33,161 nt of DNA from Pirellula sp. (GTDB lineage Bacteria > Planctomycetota > Planctomycetia > Pirellulales > Pirellulaceae). Shown here piece by piece: positions 11,370 to 19,918 of this stretch (the stretch's first letter is position 1; each line of letters begins with the position of its first letter). The position numbers and the translations under genes were made by a program. The stretch covers positions 1 to 33,161 of the forward strand of contig JAIPFP010000042.1 of NCBI GenBank assembly GCA_021736575.1, given 5' to 3'. The notes beneath the pieces were generated by a model. It ran no database searches, was not told the DNA's origin, and was given only the letters and a program-made list of their open reading frames with translations.

Positions 11370-11826
11370 GTCCCAAGCGGGACGACGAGGAAAAAAGAAG
11401 AGTCAAGCGAGCTACACAGACCGCCCGAACCGTTCATTTTACGCAATCCGCACCGATAGTGGTACGGAATTCGCCCCCCCAAAGCAAGGACTCAGAAAGG
11501 TAGCCCAGAAAAACCGACCCTAAAATCCAGATAACCGGACGAATCGATCGCGAGGACGGTCGCTCACCCTCCGGCCTCTTCGCCTCGAAGCGGGGCTGCT
11601 GATTTAGTGGGTATTCGAAAGTGGCATGGGCGTCGCCCTGGGCTAATCCGAGGGTCTTTCGAGCGTCTCGGAATCCCCTTCCGATTTTTTGGGAATTTTT
11701 ATCCTAAATCAACCTTTTTTTGAGTACCAAAATTTCCATCGTTAGGTAGCATCGCCGGATTGGAATCAAGTTTTGAAAGCTCAACAACCTCGAAGGTTTT
11801 CTCGGGTAACAGTTCATGAGGATCAC
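11370..11826. other. Divergent intergenic region between giant-protein operon and oxidase cluster
   Basis: About 450 bases separate the leftward giant-protein gene from the rightward multicopper oxidase gene, so promoters for both probably lie here. There are AT-rich runs around 11685-11725, including T runs, in an otherwise mixed sequence. I could not fix a convincing promoter, operator or RNA gene. The short open frames here show no coding character. Confidence 0.5.
11818..11822 (+). promoter_or_regulatory. Ribosome binding site of the multicopper oxidase gene
   Basis: GAGGA lies 4 bases before the ATG at 11827. It supports this start over the in-frame TTG at 11773. The protein from 11827 begins directly with a Tat signal, which further supports it. 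Confidence 0.6.
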
Positions 11827-14800
11827 ATGAGCATCAATCGACGTCGGTTTATAACGGCGACTACAGCCAGCGCCGCGGCCCTTGGAATCAACATAACTGA
11901 AACCGGCAATGCGCGGGCCCAGGACCCTTACGAACCGGCCGACAAGGGGCGCATCGCAAAGCTGTTCAACAAAGGGGAGCAGCATGTGCTTCCTGGATGG
12001 GCGTTTCGACCCTCGAAAGGCTCACCACTTCGGATCGTACCGCACACGCTACGCCCCTCTCGGACTGATACTTGGGAGAACCTTAGTGGCGGCGTTTTCC
12101 ATCAGTCGACGGTCGCTCCGTTTTCTCAAGTCGGCAACGACCAAGTTCCGATCGGAAAGGTGATGCATGGTATCGCCGTCGAATGGAATGGCAACATGAT
12201 CGGTGGCAACCTCAAGTACGATCACGACCAAAAGACATGGTCCCCCGCGAATTCCTCTTGGGAAGCCATGCGAGAACGTGTCAGACCCGAAACGACCGAC
12301 GAGTACGGCATTGGAGACCTTGGGAATTGGGGCAAGTTCGGGAACGGTCCTGAGAATTCGGCACCAGCCGATGCCAAGGACAGTTTGGTCCGATGCTACA
12401 AAGTCGAGATGTTTGAAAAGATGCTGCCAGTGGTACCTAGTTTTCCACCGACCCTTTTTTACACCTACCAAGGGATGGTCCCTGGCCCAACCTTCCGTTT
12501 CCGCCACGGAATGCCCGCGGTAGTTCGGTTCCAAAATCACCTACAGACGGAGGTTTCGATCCATCATCACGGCGGCCACAATCCGACTCACGCTGATGGA
12601 TTCCCTAGCTTTTATGCCTTGCAGGGCGAGTCGCGGGACTACCTCTATCCGAACATCCTGCCACTTCGGATCAACAAAGAGGGATTGAGCGAGTTGGATT
12701 TCGGCGAAGGTCAATCGACGACTTGGTACCACGACCATGGACTCGATGCGACCGCCTTTAATGTCATGCGAGGACTCTCGGGTTTTGCACTTTGGTTCGA
12801 CGAGATCGAGTTGAAGTTGATCCGCCAGGGTGTGCTACCGGGGCTCGGTGCGATCTCCTCCTTCGATTCGGATTTGGAGCGTGAAGCCGGACTTCTCGAG
12901 GCGGCTTGGAAATCCTTCAAGGAAGTAAATCCGAAGAGTTACTGGTCCAAACGGCATCAATTGGCCAAGAAGAACCTCCCGGATCCTGAGGAAAAACCAG
13001 GCGTCGAGTTCGATCGTTTCTATCGCGAGGTCGAAACCCCCTATTTCAACCCCTACGATTTGCCATTGGTCCTGCAGGATCGTGTGATCGATCCACTGAC
13101 TGGGCAAATCCTCTATGACAGCGATGGACACAACGGATACATCGGAAACACGCAACTGATCAACGGTGTTCCTTGGCCCGAAATTCAAGTCAAGAGCCGC
13201 AAATACCGCTTGCGCTTGCTCGACGGATCGAACGCACGGATCTATCGTCTCCGATTCCTGGACAAAGATACCTTGGGCTTGCATCCGACGGGAAAGCCTG
13301 ATGGGTCGATCGAACCGAATCGCATTCCCGAGGACCGCCTTGAGGGAAGCTCGATGGACTTCCTGCGAATTGGTAAAGACAGTTGGCTTTGGCCGACGCC
13401 GCAGAAACGCAAGTCGCTCCTGTTGAACATGGCCAATCGAGCTGACATCATCGTCGATTTCAAAGCATGGTTTGATGCTGCCGAGCGAGCTGGCCGCCTC
13501 AATGCAGATGGTCATGCCGAGTACTACATGGTCAACACCATGCCTCAATTCGACGGCCGAGGCCCCAAAGGTAAACTAGCCGAAGACGCAGGCGACCCAA
13601 ATGTGTTTCCACTTCCCTTCGAGCTCGATGATCAAAACCCAGTCGTTCGGCAAATGATTGCCACTGGGCAGATTCCACCGTCCCTCTTTGGCGAGGGTCC
13701 TTTGGGTCGCATGCGAGAACTCGATCAGCCGATCGCCTTAATCAAATTCGTGATCACCCGCGATATGGGCGAAGGTCCCGATGCGACGATCGATGAGAAT
13801 ACTATATTGCGACCAAGGCACGCGATTGTCGATGAAGACGTTATGGCCGTACGCGAGTTTATCTTCGAACGCGGCAAGGGAGCTTGGATGGTCAACAGCC
13901 GCTTCTATGACCCGACGATCAGCAATGCGAGTGCCATAATCGGCATCAAAGGTCAGAAATTCGAGGTGCCCTCTGGCCAGCCCAATACCCCCCCGACGCT
14001 CAAGCCTTCTTTGAGTTACGCTGAAGAGTGGATCTTCCGAAACGGCGGGGGTGGTTGGTGGCATCCGATCCACGTCCACCTAGAGGGGCACCAACTCGTC
14101 GGCTATGAAAAAGACTTCGAAGCCGATGGGCTCGTCGGTGCCGATGGACTCCTGGGGGCCCAAGGACAAGCGCAAATGACAGGCTTACCCGATTGGGAGC
14201 AACTCGTAAGTACCTATGGGTTGGACCCCTTGATACTCGGCAAGCCGACGATCGATCCGACCCTGATCGATCTTCGCGATACCTTGATCGGAAAACGGCA
14301 TCTTTCGCAATTGATCGCAAGCCAAAAGGAGTTGCGAACCTGGTTGCCTTCGGCGGGAATTCCATTGACGCCATCTCAAGAGAAAACTCTTGGAGAGGAT
14401 TGGAACCTACAGAGTTACCGAATGGTCCTTGAGTGGTTCGACAGCTTCTCCCCGGATGATCAGAATCGAATTGGCCGATGGTCGTTGGAGCAGTTTTACC
14501 GTGAGGAAATGGACAAAGAGCCCAAATTCCGGATTCTGCTCGATCGGCCCAGTTCCGGTGCTGCCTTGTTTGAAACGATCCTCGGCAAATTTGGAAATCG
14601 GCTTCTGGGGGTTCCTGCGACGGTGCGAGCGATCCTCGATGGGCTACGCAAACTCCGATTGCAATGGGCAGGCGATGCGATAGGAAATCACGACACCCAG
14701 GCGCTTGGTCCCAATACGATCGCGAGGGTTCGAATGCGGTTTCGAACCTGGAGTGGTCCTCTGGCTTTCCATTGCCATAACGTCGAGCATGAGGACATGC

Positions 14801-15072
14801 GGATGATGTGCAATTTCGAGCCTACCATGAGCGGACGGGTCGATGAAGTCAACCGGCATGATCCGAATATCAACCCGGCTGCTCGAACACACGGCCAAGA
14901 CGTAACGGATCTGTTGACCAACCCCAGCGCCATAGGCGAGATGCCCTGGGAATCCATCGATGGTTTCCCAAGCTATCGATTGGAAGAGAAACCTGTTCCG
15001 GGCAAAGATGTCGGCAAAGCTCGGGATCCAATGATTCCGTCTCGACGGCCCAGCAAAACCTCGAAGCCCTAG
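11827..15072 (+). CDS. Tat-exported CotA/bilirubin-oxidase-like multicopper oxidase with large insertions (1081 aa)
   Basis: Multicopper oxidases oxidise phenols, bilirubin-like compounds or metals at a type 1 copper and reduce oxygen to water at a trinuclear centre. All four copper motifs are present: HHHGGH (246-251), HDH (302-304), HPIHVH (746-751) and HCHxxxHEDMRMM (982-994), with Met993 in the axial position as in CotA. The N-terminus NRRRFI fits a twin-arginine signal, with cleavage near ARA-Q, so it is probably folded before export. At 1081 residues it is about twice the size of CotA (about 510). Extra sequence lies between the second copper motif and residue 415, and about 160 extra residues lie between the third and fourth motifs. 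The next genes are a SCO-like copper protein and a di-haem protein, which suggests a shared redox pathway. The substrate cannot be deduced; Mn(II) or organic phenolics are possible. Confidence 0.92.
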   Translation: MSINRRRFITATTASAAALGINITETGNARAQDPYEPADKGRIAKLFNKGEQHVLPGWAFRPSKGSPLRIVPHTLRPSRTDTWENLSGGVFHQSTVAPFSQVGNDQVPIGKVMHGIAVEWNGNMIGGNLKYDHDQKTWSPANSSWEAMRERVRPETTDEYGIGDLGNWGKFGNGPENSAPADAKDSLVRCYKVEMFEKMLPVVPSFPPTLFYTYQGMVPGPTFRFRHGMPAVVRFQNHLQTEVSIHHHGGHNPTHADGFPSFYALQGESRDYLYPNILPLRINKEGLSELDFGEGQSTTWYHDHGLDATAFNVMRGLSGFALWFDEIELKLIRQGVLPGLGAISSFDSDLEREAGLLEAAWKSFKEVNPKSYWSKRHQLAKKNLPDPEEKPGVEFDRFYREVETPYFNPYDLPLVLQDRVIDPLTGQILYDSDGHNGYIGNTQLINGVPWPEIQVKSRKYRLRLLDGSNARIYRLRFLDKDTLGLHPTGKPDGSIEPNRIPEDRLEGSSMDFLRIGKDSWLWPTPQKRKSLLLNMANRADIIVDFKAWFDAAERAGRLNADGHAEYYMVNTMPQFDGRGPKGKLAEDAGDPNVFPLPFELDDQNPVVRQMIATGQIPPSLFGEGPLGRMRELDQPIALIKFVITRDMGEGPDATIDENTILRPRHAIVDEDVMAVREFIFERGKGAWMVNSRFYDPTISNASAIIGIKGQKFEVPSGQPNTPPTLKPSLSYAEEWIFRNGGGGWWHPIHVHLEGHQLVGYEKDFEADGLVGADGLLGAQGQAQMTGLPDWEQLVSTYGLDPLILGKPTIDPTLIDLRDTLIGKRHLSQLIASQKELRTWLPSAGIPLTPSQEKTLGEDWNLQSYRMVLEWFDSFSPDDQNRIGRWSLEQFYREEMDKEPKFRILLDRPSSGAALFETILGKFGNRLLGVPATVRAILDGLRKLRLQWAGDAIGNHDTQALGPNTIARVRMRFRTWSGPLAFHCHNVEHEDMRMMCNFEPTMSGRVDEVNRHDPNINPAARTHGQDVTDLLTNPSAIGEMPWESIDGFPSYRLEEKPVPGKDVGKARDPMIPSRRPSKTSKP

Positions 15073-15103
15073 ATCGCCGGAAGACTTGGATAGGACAATC
15101 GTC

Positions 15104-15124
15104 GATCCGATCGAGCATCGGATC
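15104..15124 (+). other. Hairpin in the oxidase-SCO gap
   Basis: GATCCGAT and ATCGGATC form a perfect 8-bp stem with a 5-base loop, midway in the 87-bp gap between the oxidase and SCO genes. No U run follows, so it is unlikely to be an intrinsic terminator. An mRNA processing or stability role, or partial attenuation, is possible. Confidence 0.45.
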
Positions 15125-15159
15125 TTAGCGTTCGTACAACTGCCTCTTGGACTCCCTCT

Positions 15160-15789
15160 ATGAACCCTTTCCCACTTTGGAACCCACCTGAGACGAAGGT
15201 TCCGCGAAGACCCAAGCGTTCGGATCTATTCGCAAATGTGCAAGTGACGAATCAGTTTGGTGATTCGTTTCGCTTTCACGAGGACCTTATCCAAGGCAAG
15301 GCGGTGATCATCAACACGATGTTTACCGTCTGTCGTGGCAGTTGCCCAGGAACCAGCGAGACTCTGCAGCGGTTACGTCAACCGCTGAGCAAGCTATTGG
15401 GCAAAAGGGTCACGATCCTCTCGCTCACGATCGACCCGTTGGTCGATCGCACCGTAGAGCTTTTGAACTACGCCGATAACTATGGAGCAGGGAAGCCCGC
15501 GGACCACAAAACCTGCGACTGGTTCTTCCTCAACGCTTCGATAGAAAACACCGAAATCCTCCGCAGGAGCTTGGGTTTCTACGATCTGGATAACAAGGTT
15601 GATCAAGACATTTCCAGGCACGCTTCGCTGCTTCTGTTTGGAAACGACGTTTACGACCGCTGGTCGACGTCTCCGACCCAAGTGCGAGACGGCCTGATTT
15701 TTGAGCCTCTTCGACGGATTCTGGGATCGACCTTCGAAGAGCGATTTGGCATTTCCAATCAAGCAACATCAAAGCAACCACGATCATGA
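15160..15789 (+). CDS. SCO1/SenC-like copper chaperone or thiol protein without visible export signal (209 aa)
   Basis: SCO/SenC proteins have a thioredoxin fold and bind copper through a CxxxC pair and a distant histidine. They deliver copper to the CuA site of cytochrome oxidase or act as thiol reductases. Here the motif TVCRGSCPG gives Cys58 and Cys62, and ISRHASLLLFG gives His154, so the full ligand set is present. Most family members are anchored or exported, but this protein begins with a polar, proline-rich segment, and the frame upstream reaches a stop at 15091 without any start codon or hydrophobic stretch. It follows a multicopper oxidase by 87 bp and overlaps the di-haem gene by ATGA. 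Copper supply to the oxidase is a reasonable inference, but export would need another route or the oxidase would be loaded in the cytoplasm before Tat export. Confidence 0.88.
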   Translation: MNPFPLWNPPETKVPRRPKRSDLFANVQVTNQFGDSFRFHEDLIQGKAVIINTMFTVCRGSCPGTSETLQRLRQPLSKLLGKRVTILSLTIDPLVDRTVELLNYADNYGAGKPADHKTCDWFFLNASIENTEILRRSLGFYDLDNKVDQDISRHASLLLFGNDVYDRWSTSPTQVRDGLIFEPLRRILGSTFEERFGISNQATSKQPRS

Positions 15790-18700
15790 CGCGACTGTCT
15801 CAGAAACCTATCTCTCGATCGACCACTTGGATCCTTGGTGGCACTGTTTTGCTACTGGGACTTCAGGATCAAACGGTCTTGGGTCAATACAATTTTCCGA
15901 ATCCTGAAAAAGCCAAATCAGGACCACTCGCTGCCCGCGAAGTGGAGGATTCCTCGCACCTAGTTGGTCACGAGAATCCGATCATCATGAAGCGGATCGA
16001 GGATGCGCTGCAGGAATGGGATCCGAGGTACCTAGACAGTCCTTATCTCAAGCGTACTTACACCGACGAAGGTAAACGGTTCGCTCTAAGACGTCCTGAT
16101 TTAGCCGAATTTGTAACCGATGTCGACGAAGCCGTCGCGTTGGGTAAAGCGCTCTTTTGGGATATGCAACTCGGTAGCGATTTCGGAAGTAAAGCAGCAG
16201 ACGGAAAGTTGCTCGGCACAGCTTGCGCCTCGTGCCATTACCGATTCGGTGCCGATGCCCGCGATCGAAACAGTTATACGATCGCGTACCAAGCTTGGGA
16301 CAAGTTCTTTGAAGGCCGACCGATGGTCCAAAGGCCTCCCGAGGACAAGCCTGGTCCGAGTGAGCCATTCGCACAGAGAAGCCTGCCTTACACCCCCGAC
16401 GGTGAGAAGACTCTTGAGCGACGGGATTTTTCCGAGTGGGGGCTCGGCCTGCTGCAGCACGAAGCCGTAGGCTCACAAGGCATTCACAAACGACTCTTCA
16501 GAGGATTCGGCCAAGGTGGCAGCGAACTTTTTGCACCGGTCGGTAAGCCCGATTGGGGGTATCTTGCTTACAACATGTTCGGCGTGGGAAACGCAGTGAC
16601 CCGACAGGTAACGCGTCGAAACTCTCCGTCGGTGATCAATTCGGTCTTCAATGATCGACAGTTCCATGACGCGCGCGCTGAATCGACATTCAATGGTTTC
16701 TCCATCTTCGGTGATTTCGATAAACGAATGATCTTGAAAAAGGCGATGCTCGACTCCGATGGCAAATTGCTTTCGTACCACCCTGTCTCGGTCGCTTTGG
16801 TCAACGCTTCGTTGGCCTCCCAGGCGGTTGGGCCGGTAGTCAACGATGTCGAAATGTCCTTCGCGGGTCGTACCTTTCACGATATCGCAACGAGGTTGCT
16901 CTACGCACAACCTTTGGCAAGTCAAATCACCGACACCAGCGATAGCTTGCTCCGTAGGTACGTCCGCCAAGAGATCATTCAAAAGCCCAATGAAGCAGCT
17001 TGTTGTACGACGCTAGCGGGACTCTACGATCCGTCTCGGCCTGGAAGCAAATTGACCTATCGCGATTGGATCAAGAAAGCATTTCGCAAGGAATGGTGGG
17101 AGAACAGCAAACCGTTGAGCCAAAACCAGGCGTTTGTCGACCGTCTGGAGTATTCCGAGAAGCACTTTGGTGAGGTCCTCTCAACCTACACCCTTCAACC
17201 CGAACTTCTTAAGGATATCTCGAGCATCCTGGCCAACCAAGAGCTTCGGTATCCTGCCGAACGAGTCCTCATGAGGCTCGAAAAATATGAGATCTCCGAT
17301 CCCAAACACATCGAAGCCCAGCAAAGTCAATGGAAGCTTGTGCTCCATGCCGCCCAGCAATGGGCGGGAGTGGAAGGGGAAATCCTGCCCCTGCGGACTG
17401 CGGTTTATGATATCGAAGATCTTCGTAAGCATCGCCTCGATCTCGATGAGCAGCTTGCCAAAACCGCCCTATTCGGCTCGCCCGATGGGGTACTTCCTCA
17501 AGACGATCTGATGGTCAATAACTTCAGCCTCTACTTCGGGATCGCCGTGATGCTTTATGAGTCGACGCTGATTTCTAACGACTCACCCTTTGATCAAATG
17601 CTCCGAGGAAATCCAGCCGGGGTCGAAGATGTATGGCAGAAAACAACTGCCAACTCCGAAGTCCTTCGCTTGGTTCCTAAGCCAGGGGAAACGGTTCCCA
17701 GCCAGGTGGTTCCCGAAGAACCCAATAACGATGAAAACGTTCGAAAGGTTATGCTCGACAAGTTCCCAACGCTCAATGCACCACCGGTTCTCGATGCGAC
17801 AGGAATGTTCCAAAGGGGCTTGAGGGTTTTTGTTCGGAACTGTGCTGAGTGCCATGAACCACCCTTCTTCACGACCGCAGTCAACTTGGAACTCGCTCCA
17901 GATTTGCCGGACCCGATCGCCAAACTCCATGGATACACGCTCGTTCGAAATGCCTTTGCCGATGCGTTCAAAGAGCGGATGATCGCCAACGGCGTACCCC
18001 ATGGAGTGGGAGTCAATGATGCGGTTCGGCCACTGCTTGGCAATCGACGATTTTACTTCGATCAAGAGCGAATACCGGATATCGAGGCCTTGGTCGGCCC
18101 TCTGTTGATCGAGCTGATGGGAATTCCCGACAAAAGGCCCACGAGCTTCTTTCCTGCTTTGGTTTTTCCAGGTGCTGGAAAGCCCGATCGCAAGCCGATG
18201 ATCACTTGGACCGGCACCCGCCCCCCGCTCGAATTTGAGCCGAGCCCTAAGCCCGGTGAAGACCCTGTCGATCCTTATGCGTTTTACGATCAGGGTTACT
18301 ACAACTTGGGTATATCTGAACCTCGCTATGATTGGGGAGTTTGGGCCTACTCAGGCTCCGAGGACTCGATCTCGATCGCCCAGGTGCAGCGACTGCTGAT
18401 CGAAACCCCACTGGCAGACCTTCAAGCCCGGGGGCTGAGCGAAAAGGCGGCCAAGGAGCTCCTTAAAATCGTAGAGAAAGAGGTAAAAGAAAGCAAAGGT
18501 AAGGCACCCGGTGCCTCGTCTATCCCAAGTCTTGGGACCGCTTACCGCTTGCCCAAACTCAAGCAGGGACGCGATACAGGGATCAGCCAACAGGAAAAAA
18601 ACGAGGAGATCCTGAGGGTCTTGGATACCGCACCTGACTACATTCGCCAGGACGCTCAGGCGCTGTTGCAATACATCACCACCCAAGGGGTCGACCACAG

Positions 18701-19286
18701 CGCCAATCGCGCCTTTTTGGATTATGCGAAACTTGGGCTTCGCAAAGATATCCACTTTTTCAAGCGGGCAAGACGCATGGTGATGACCGAGGAAACCTGG
18801 GGTCACCGCAAGCCATTCATATCCGACAATGAACTCATGGGATGGGGTGCTTTCAAGACTCCTTCTCTGCGAAACATCGCGTTGACAGAACCCTACATGC
18901 ACAACGGGCGTTATGTCTCGCTTCGACAGGTCATCGAGTTCTATAGTTTCGACAATCCCGACCTGATCCCAGCAGACCCGGTCTCTAACCCGGATCTACA
19001 TCCCGAGATGGGGCGGTTGCCCCTGAACCACGACGGGCGGATCGACCAAGGAGATGGAAAAGCCAACTTGGTCCAAATCCAGGATGCCGAATCCCTGCTG
19101 TTTTTCCTGCTGTGTCTGACCGACCAGAGGGTCGAGTACGAGAAAGCGCCCTTCGACCATCCGTCGATCACACTCGTCAATGGTTTCAGCAATTCCAGCA
19201 TCCATTCCGAAAATGCGATCGAGATCGCTCCCGTAGGAGCCAATGGGTACAAGGATCCACCTTCGCAATTTCCAAGTTCGAACTAG
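15786..19286 (+). CDS. Large di-haem cytochrome c peroxidase/MauG-like protein (1166 aa)
   Basis: Two haem c attachment motifs are present, CASCH (147-151) and CAECH (686-690). The C-terminal region GAFKTPSLRNIALTEPYM with HNGRY after it (Met1038) is typical of the bacterial di-haem cytochrome c peroxidase/MauG superfamily, which reduces peroxide or oxidises protein side chains or organics. A hydrophobic signal segment (about residues 14-34) ends near VLGQ, so it is probably periplasmic. Usual family members have 320-400 residues, while here the two haem motifs are 540 residues apart and much of the extra sequence is unassigned. The start ATG overlaps the SCO stop by 4 bp, so the two are probably co-translated. 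It may exchange electrons with the multicopper oxidase or work on the same substrate; this is inferred from the cluster. Confidence 0.88.
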   Translation: MTRLSQKPISRSTTWILGGTVLLLGLQDQTVLGQYNFPNPEKAKSGPLAAREVEDSSHLVGHENPIIMKRIEDALQEWDPRYLDSPYLKRTYTDEGKRFALRRPDLAEFVTDVDEAVALGKALFWDMQLGSDFGSKAADGKLLGTACASCHYRFGADARDRNSYTIAYQAWDKFFEGRPMVQRPPEDKPGPSEPFAQRSLPYTPDGEKTLERRDFSEWGLGLLQHEAVGSQGIHKRLFRGFGQGGSELFAPVGKPDWGYLAYNMFGVGNAVTRQVTRRNSPSVINSVFNDRQFHDARAESTFNGFSIFGDFDKRMILKKAMLDSDGKLLSYHPVSVALVNASLASQAVGPVVNDVEMSFAGRTFHDIATRLLYAQPLASQITDTSDSLLRRYVRQEIIQKPNEAACCTTLAGLYDPSRPGSKLTYRDWIKKAFRKEWWENSKPLSQNQAFVDRLEYSEKHFGEVLSTYTLQPELLKDISSILANQELRYPAERVLMRLEKYEISDPKHIEAQQSQWKLVLHAAQQWAGVEGEILPLRTAVYDIEDLRKHRLDLDEQLAKTALFGSPDGVLPQDDLMVNNFSLYFGIAVMLYESTLISNDSPFDQMLRGNPAGVEDVWQKTTANSEVLRLVPKPGETVPSQVVPEEPNNDENVRKVMLDKFPTLNAPPVLDATGMFQRGLRVFVRNCAECHEPPFFTTAVNLELAPDLPDPIAKLHGYTLVRNAFADAFKERMIANGVPHGVGVNDAVRPLLGNRRFYFDQERIPDIEALVGPLLIELMGIPDKRPTSFFPALVFPGAGKPDRKPMITWTGTRPPLEFEPSPKPGEDPVDPYAFYDQGYYNLGISEPRYDWGVWAYSGSEDSISIAQVQRLLIETPLADLQARGLSEKAAKELLKIVEKEVKESKGKAPGASSIPSLGTAYRLPKLKQGRDTGISQQEKNEEILRVLDTAPDYIRQDAQALLQYITTQGVDHSANRAFLDYAKLGLRKDIHFFKRARRMVMTEETWGHRKPFISDNELMGWGAFKTPSLRNIALTEPYMHNGRYVSLRQVIEFYSFDNPDLIPADPVSNPDLHPEMGRLPLNHDGRIDQGDGKANLVQIQDAESLLFFLLCLTDQRVEYEKAPFDHPSITLVNGFSNSSIHSENAIEIAPVGANGYKDPPSQFPSSN

Positions 19287-19482
19287 TGGTCGGCCGACAA
19301 TGCGATCGGATTATTGGTCTGGAGTCTTACCATCTGTTGATAGATGCCGTCGGCTTCGACCAACTCCGCAGCAGTCGTATGGATCGGTGCTCGCAGAGCA
19401 CGTTGGGATCGCCCGAGAGATTTGCCTTAGAGTTCGAATCGGCCCTGGCCGAAGCTTATGCGGTAGCATGGGCCTCTATCAC

Positions 19483-19552
19483 AACCCGAAGCGTTAGAGC
19501 GTTAGCGAGGGATTGCAGTCTGCTCCTCGCTCACGCTCTCACGCTCCGGGTT
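19483..19552. repeat. Long inverted repeat (28-bp arms, 14-base loop)
   Basis: The arms at 19483-19510 and 19525-19552 are reverse complements with only three mismatches over 28 positions. The left arm starts AACCCGAAGCGTTAGAGC and the right arm ends CACGCTCCGGGTT. The repeat would form a strong hairpin in RNA on either strand and could end transcription from both convergent genes. It resembles dispersed extragenic palindromic elements rather than an intrinsic terminator, since no T run follows. Confidence 0.85.
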
Positions 19553-19580
19553 ACCATTGCGTGGCACCAGTTTACCACTG

Positions 19581-19795
19581 GGGATCATTACCTTCATGCT
19601 AGGGCGAAGGCCAATTACCACTGGCGTAAAGCCAGATGGCATGCATTGAATGCCCCTGGGTTTATCCCAGGGGATCGTTACCTTCATGCTAGGGCGAAGG
19701 TCAATTACCACTGGCGTAAAGCCAGATGGCATGCATTGAATGCCCTTGGGTTTATCCCAGGGGATCGTTACCTTCATGCTAGGGCGAAGGTCAAC
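19581..19795 (+). repeat. 90-bp tandem repeat of a hairpin-rich intergenic element (2.4 copies)
   Basis: Units start at 19581, 19671 and 19761; the first two are complete and nearly identical, and the third stops after about 35 bases. Each unit holds several small palindromes: CTGGC-GTAAA-GCCAG, GGCAT...ATGCC, CCTTC...GAAGG, and across the unit junction CCCCTGGG-TTTAT-CCCAGGGG (19653-19673). A reverse-oriented copy with about two differences lies at 27126-27206. The structure fits a REP-like or other non-coding dispersed element that has duplicated in place. Confidence 0.92.
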
Positions 19796-19918
19796 TCCGA
19801 CTTTGCCCGCCGAATTAAAGGCTTCCAATCGCAGATAAATGGTTGCCGGTAGGCTTGGATCCGCAGGCCATGCGTAACGGCTATTGTTGCGAACACCGGT
19901 GGCGATTGCGACCGTCCC

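Larger units (their letters stand above)
19287..19918. other. Gene-free repeat-bearing intergenic region
   Basis: About 630 bases lie between the convergent ends of the di-haem gene and the beta-propeller gene. I see no credible gene; open frames here are read through repeats. The first 190 bases show only a small hairpin (GTGCTC-GCA-GAGCAC at 19387-19401). The rest holds the inverted repeat and 90-bp tandem repeat listed separately. Confidence 0.7.

Noticed and set aside
11320..11523. Small rightward open frame (67 codons) in the divergent intergenic region
   Set aside because: It overlaps the start region of the leftward giant gene, has no clear ribosome site and a composition without coding character.
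12835..13548. Leftward open frame of 237 codons inside the multicopper oxidase gene
   Set aside because: It is antisense to a gene with all four copper motifs and has no recognisable features; it follows from codon bias of the real gene.
19581..19795. Possible CRISPR array
   Set aside because: The 90-bp units are tandem with no distinct spacers, only 2.4 copies are present and no cas gene is nearby.
19502..19828. Leftward open frame with repeated peptide units
   Set aside because: The periodic peptide comes from the 90-bp non-coding repeat (90 is a multiple of 3, so the frame stays open). No ribosome site or domain.
19112..19852. Rightward open frame of 246 codons over the end of the di-haem gene and the repeat region
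   Set aside because: It overlaps a well-supported gene in another frame, and its second half simply reads the 90-bp repeats, giving repeated peptides. No start signal or family resemblance.
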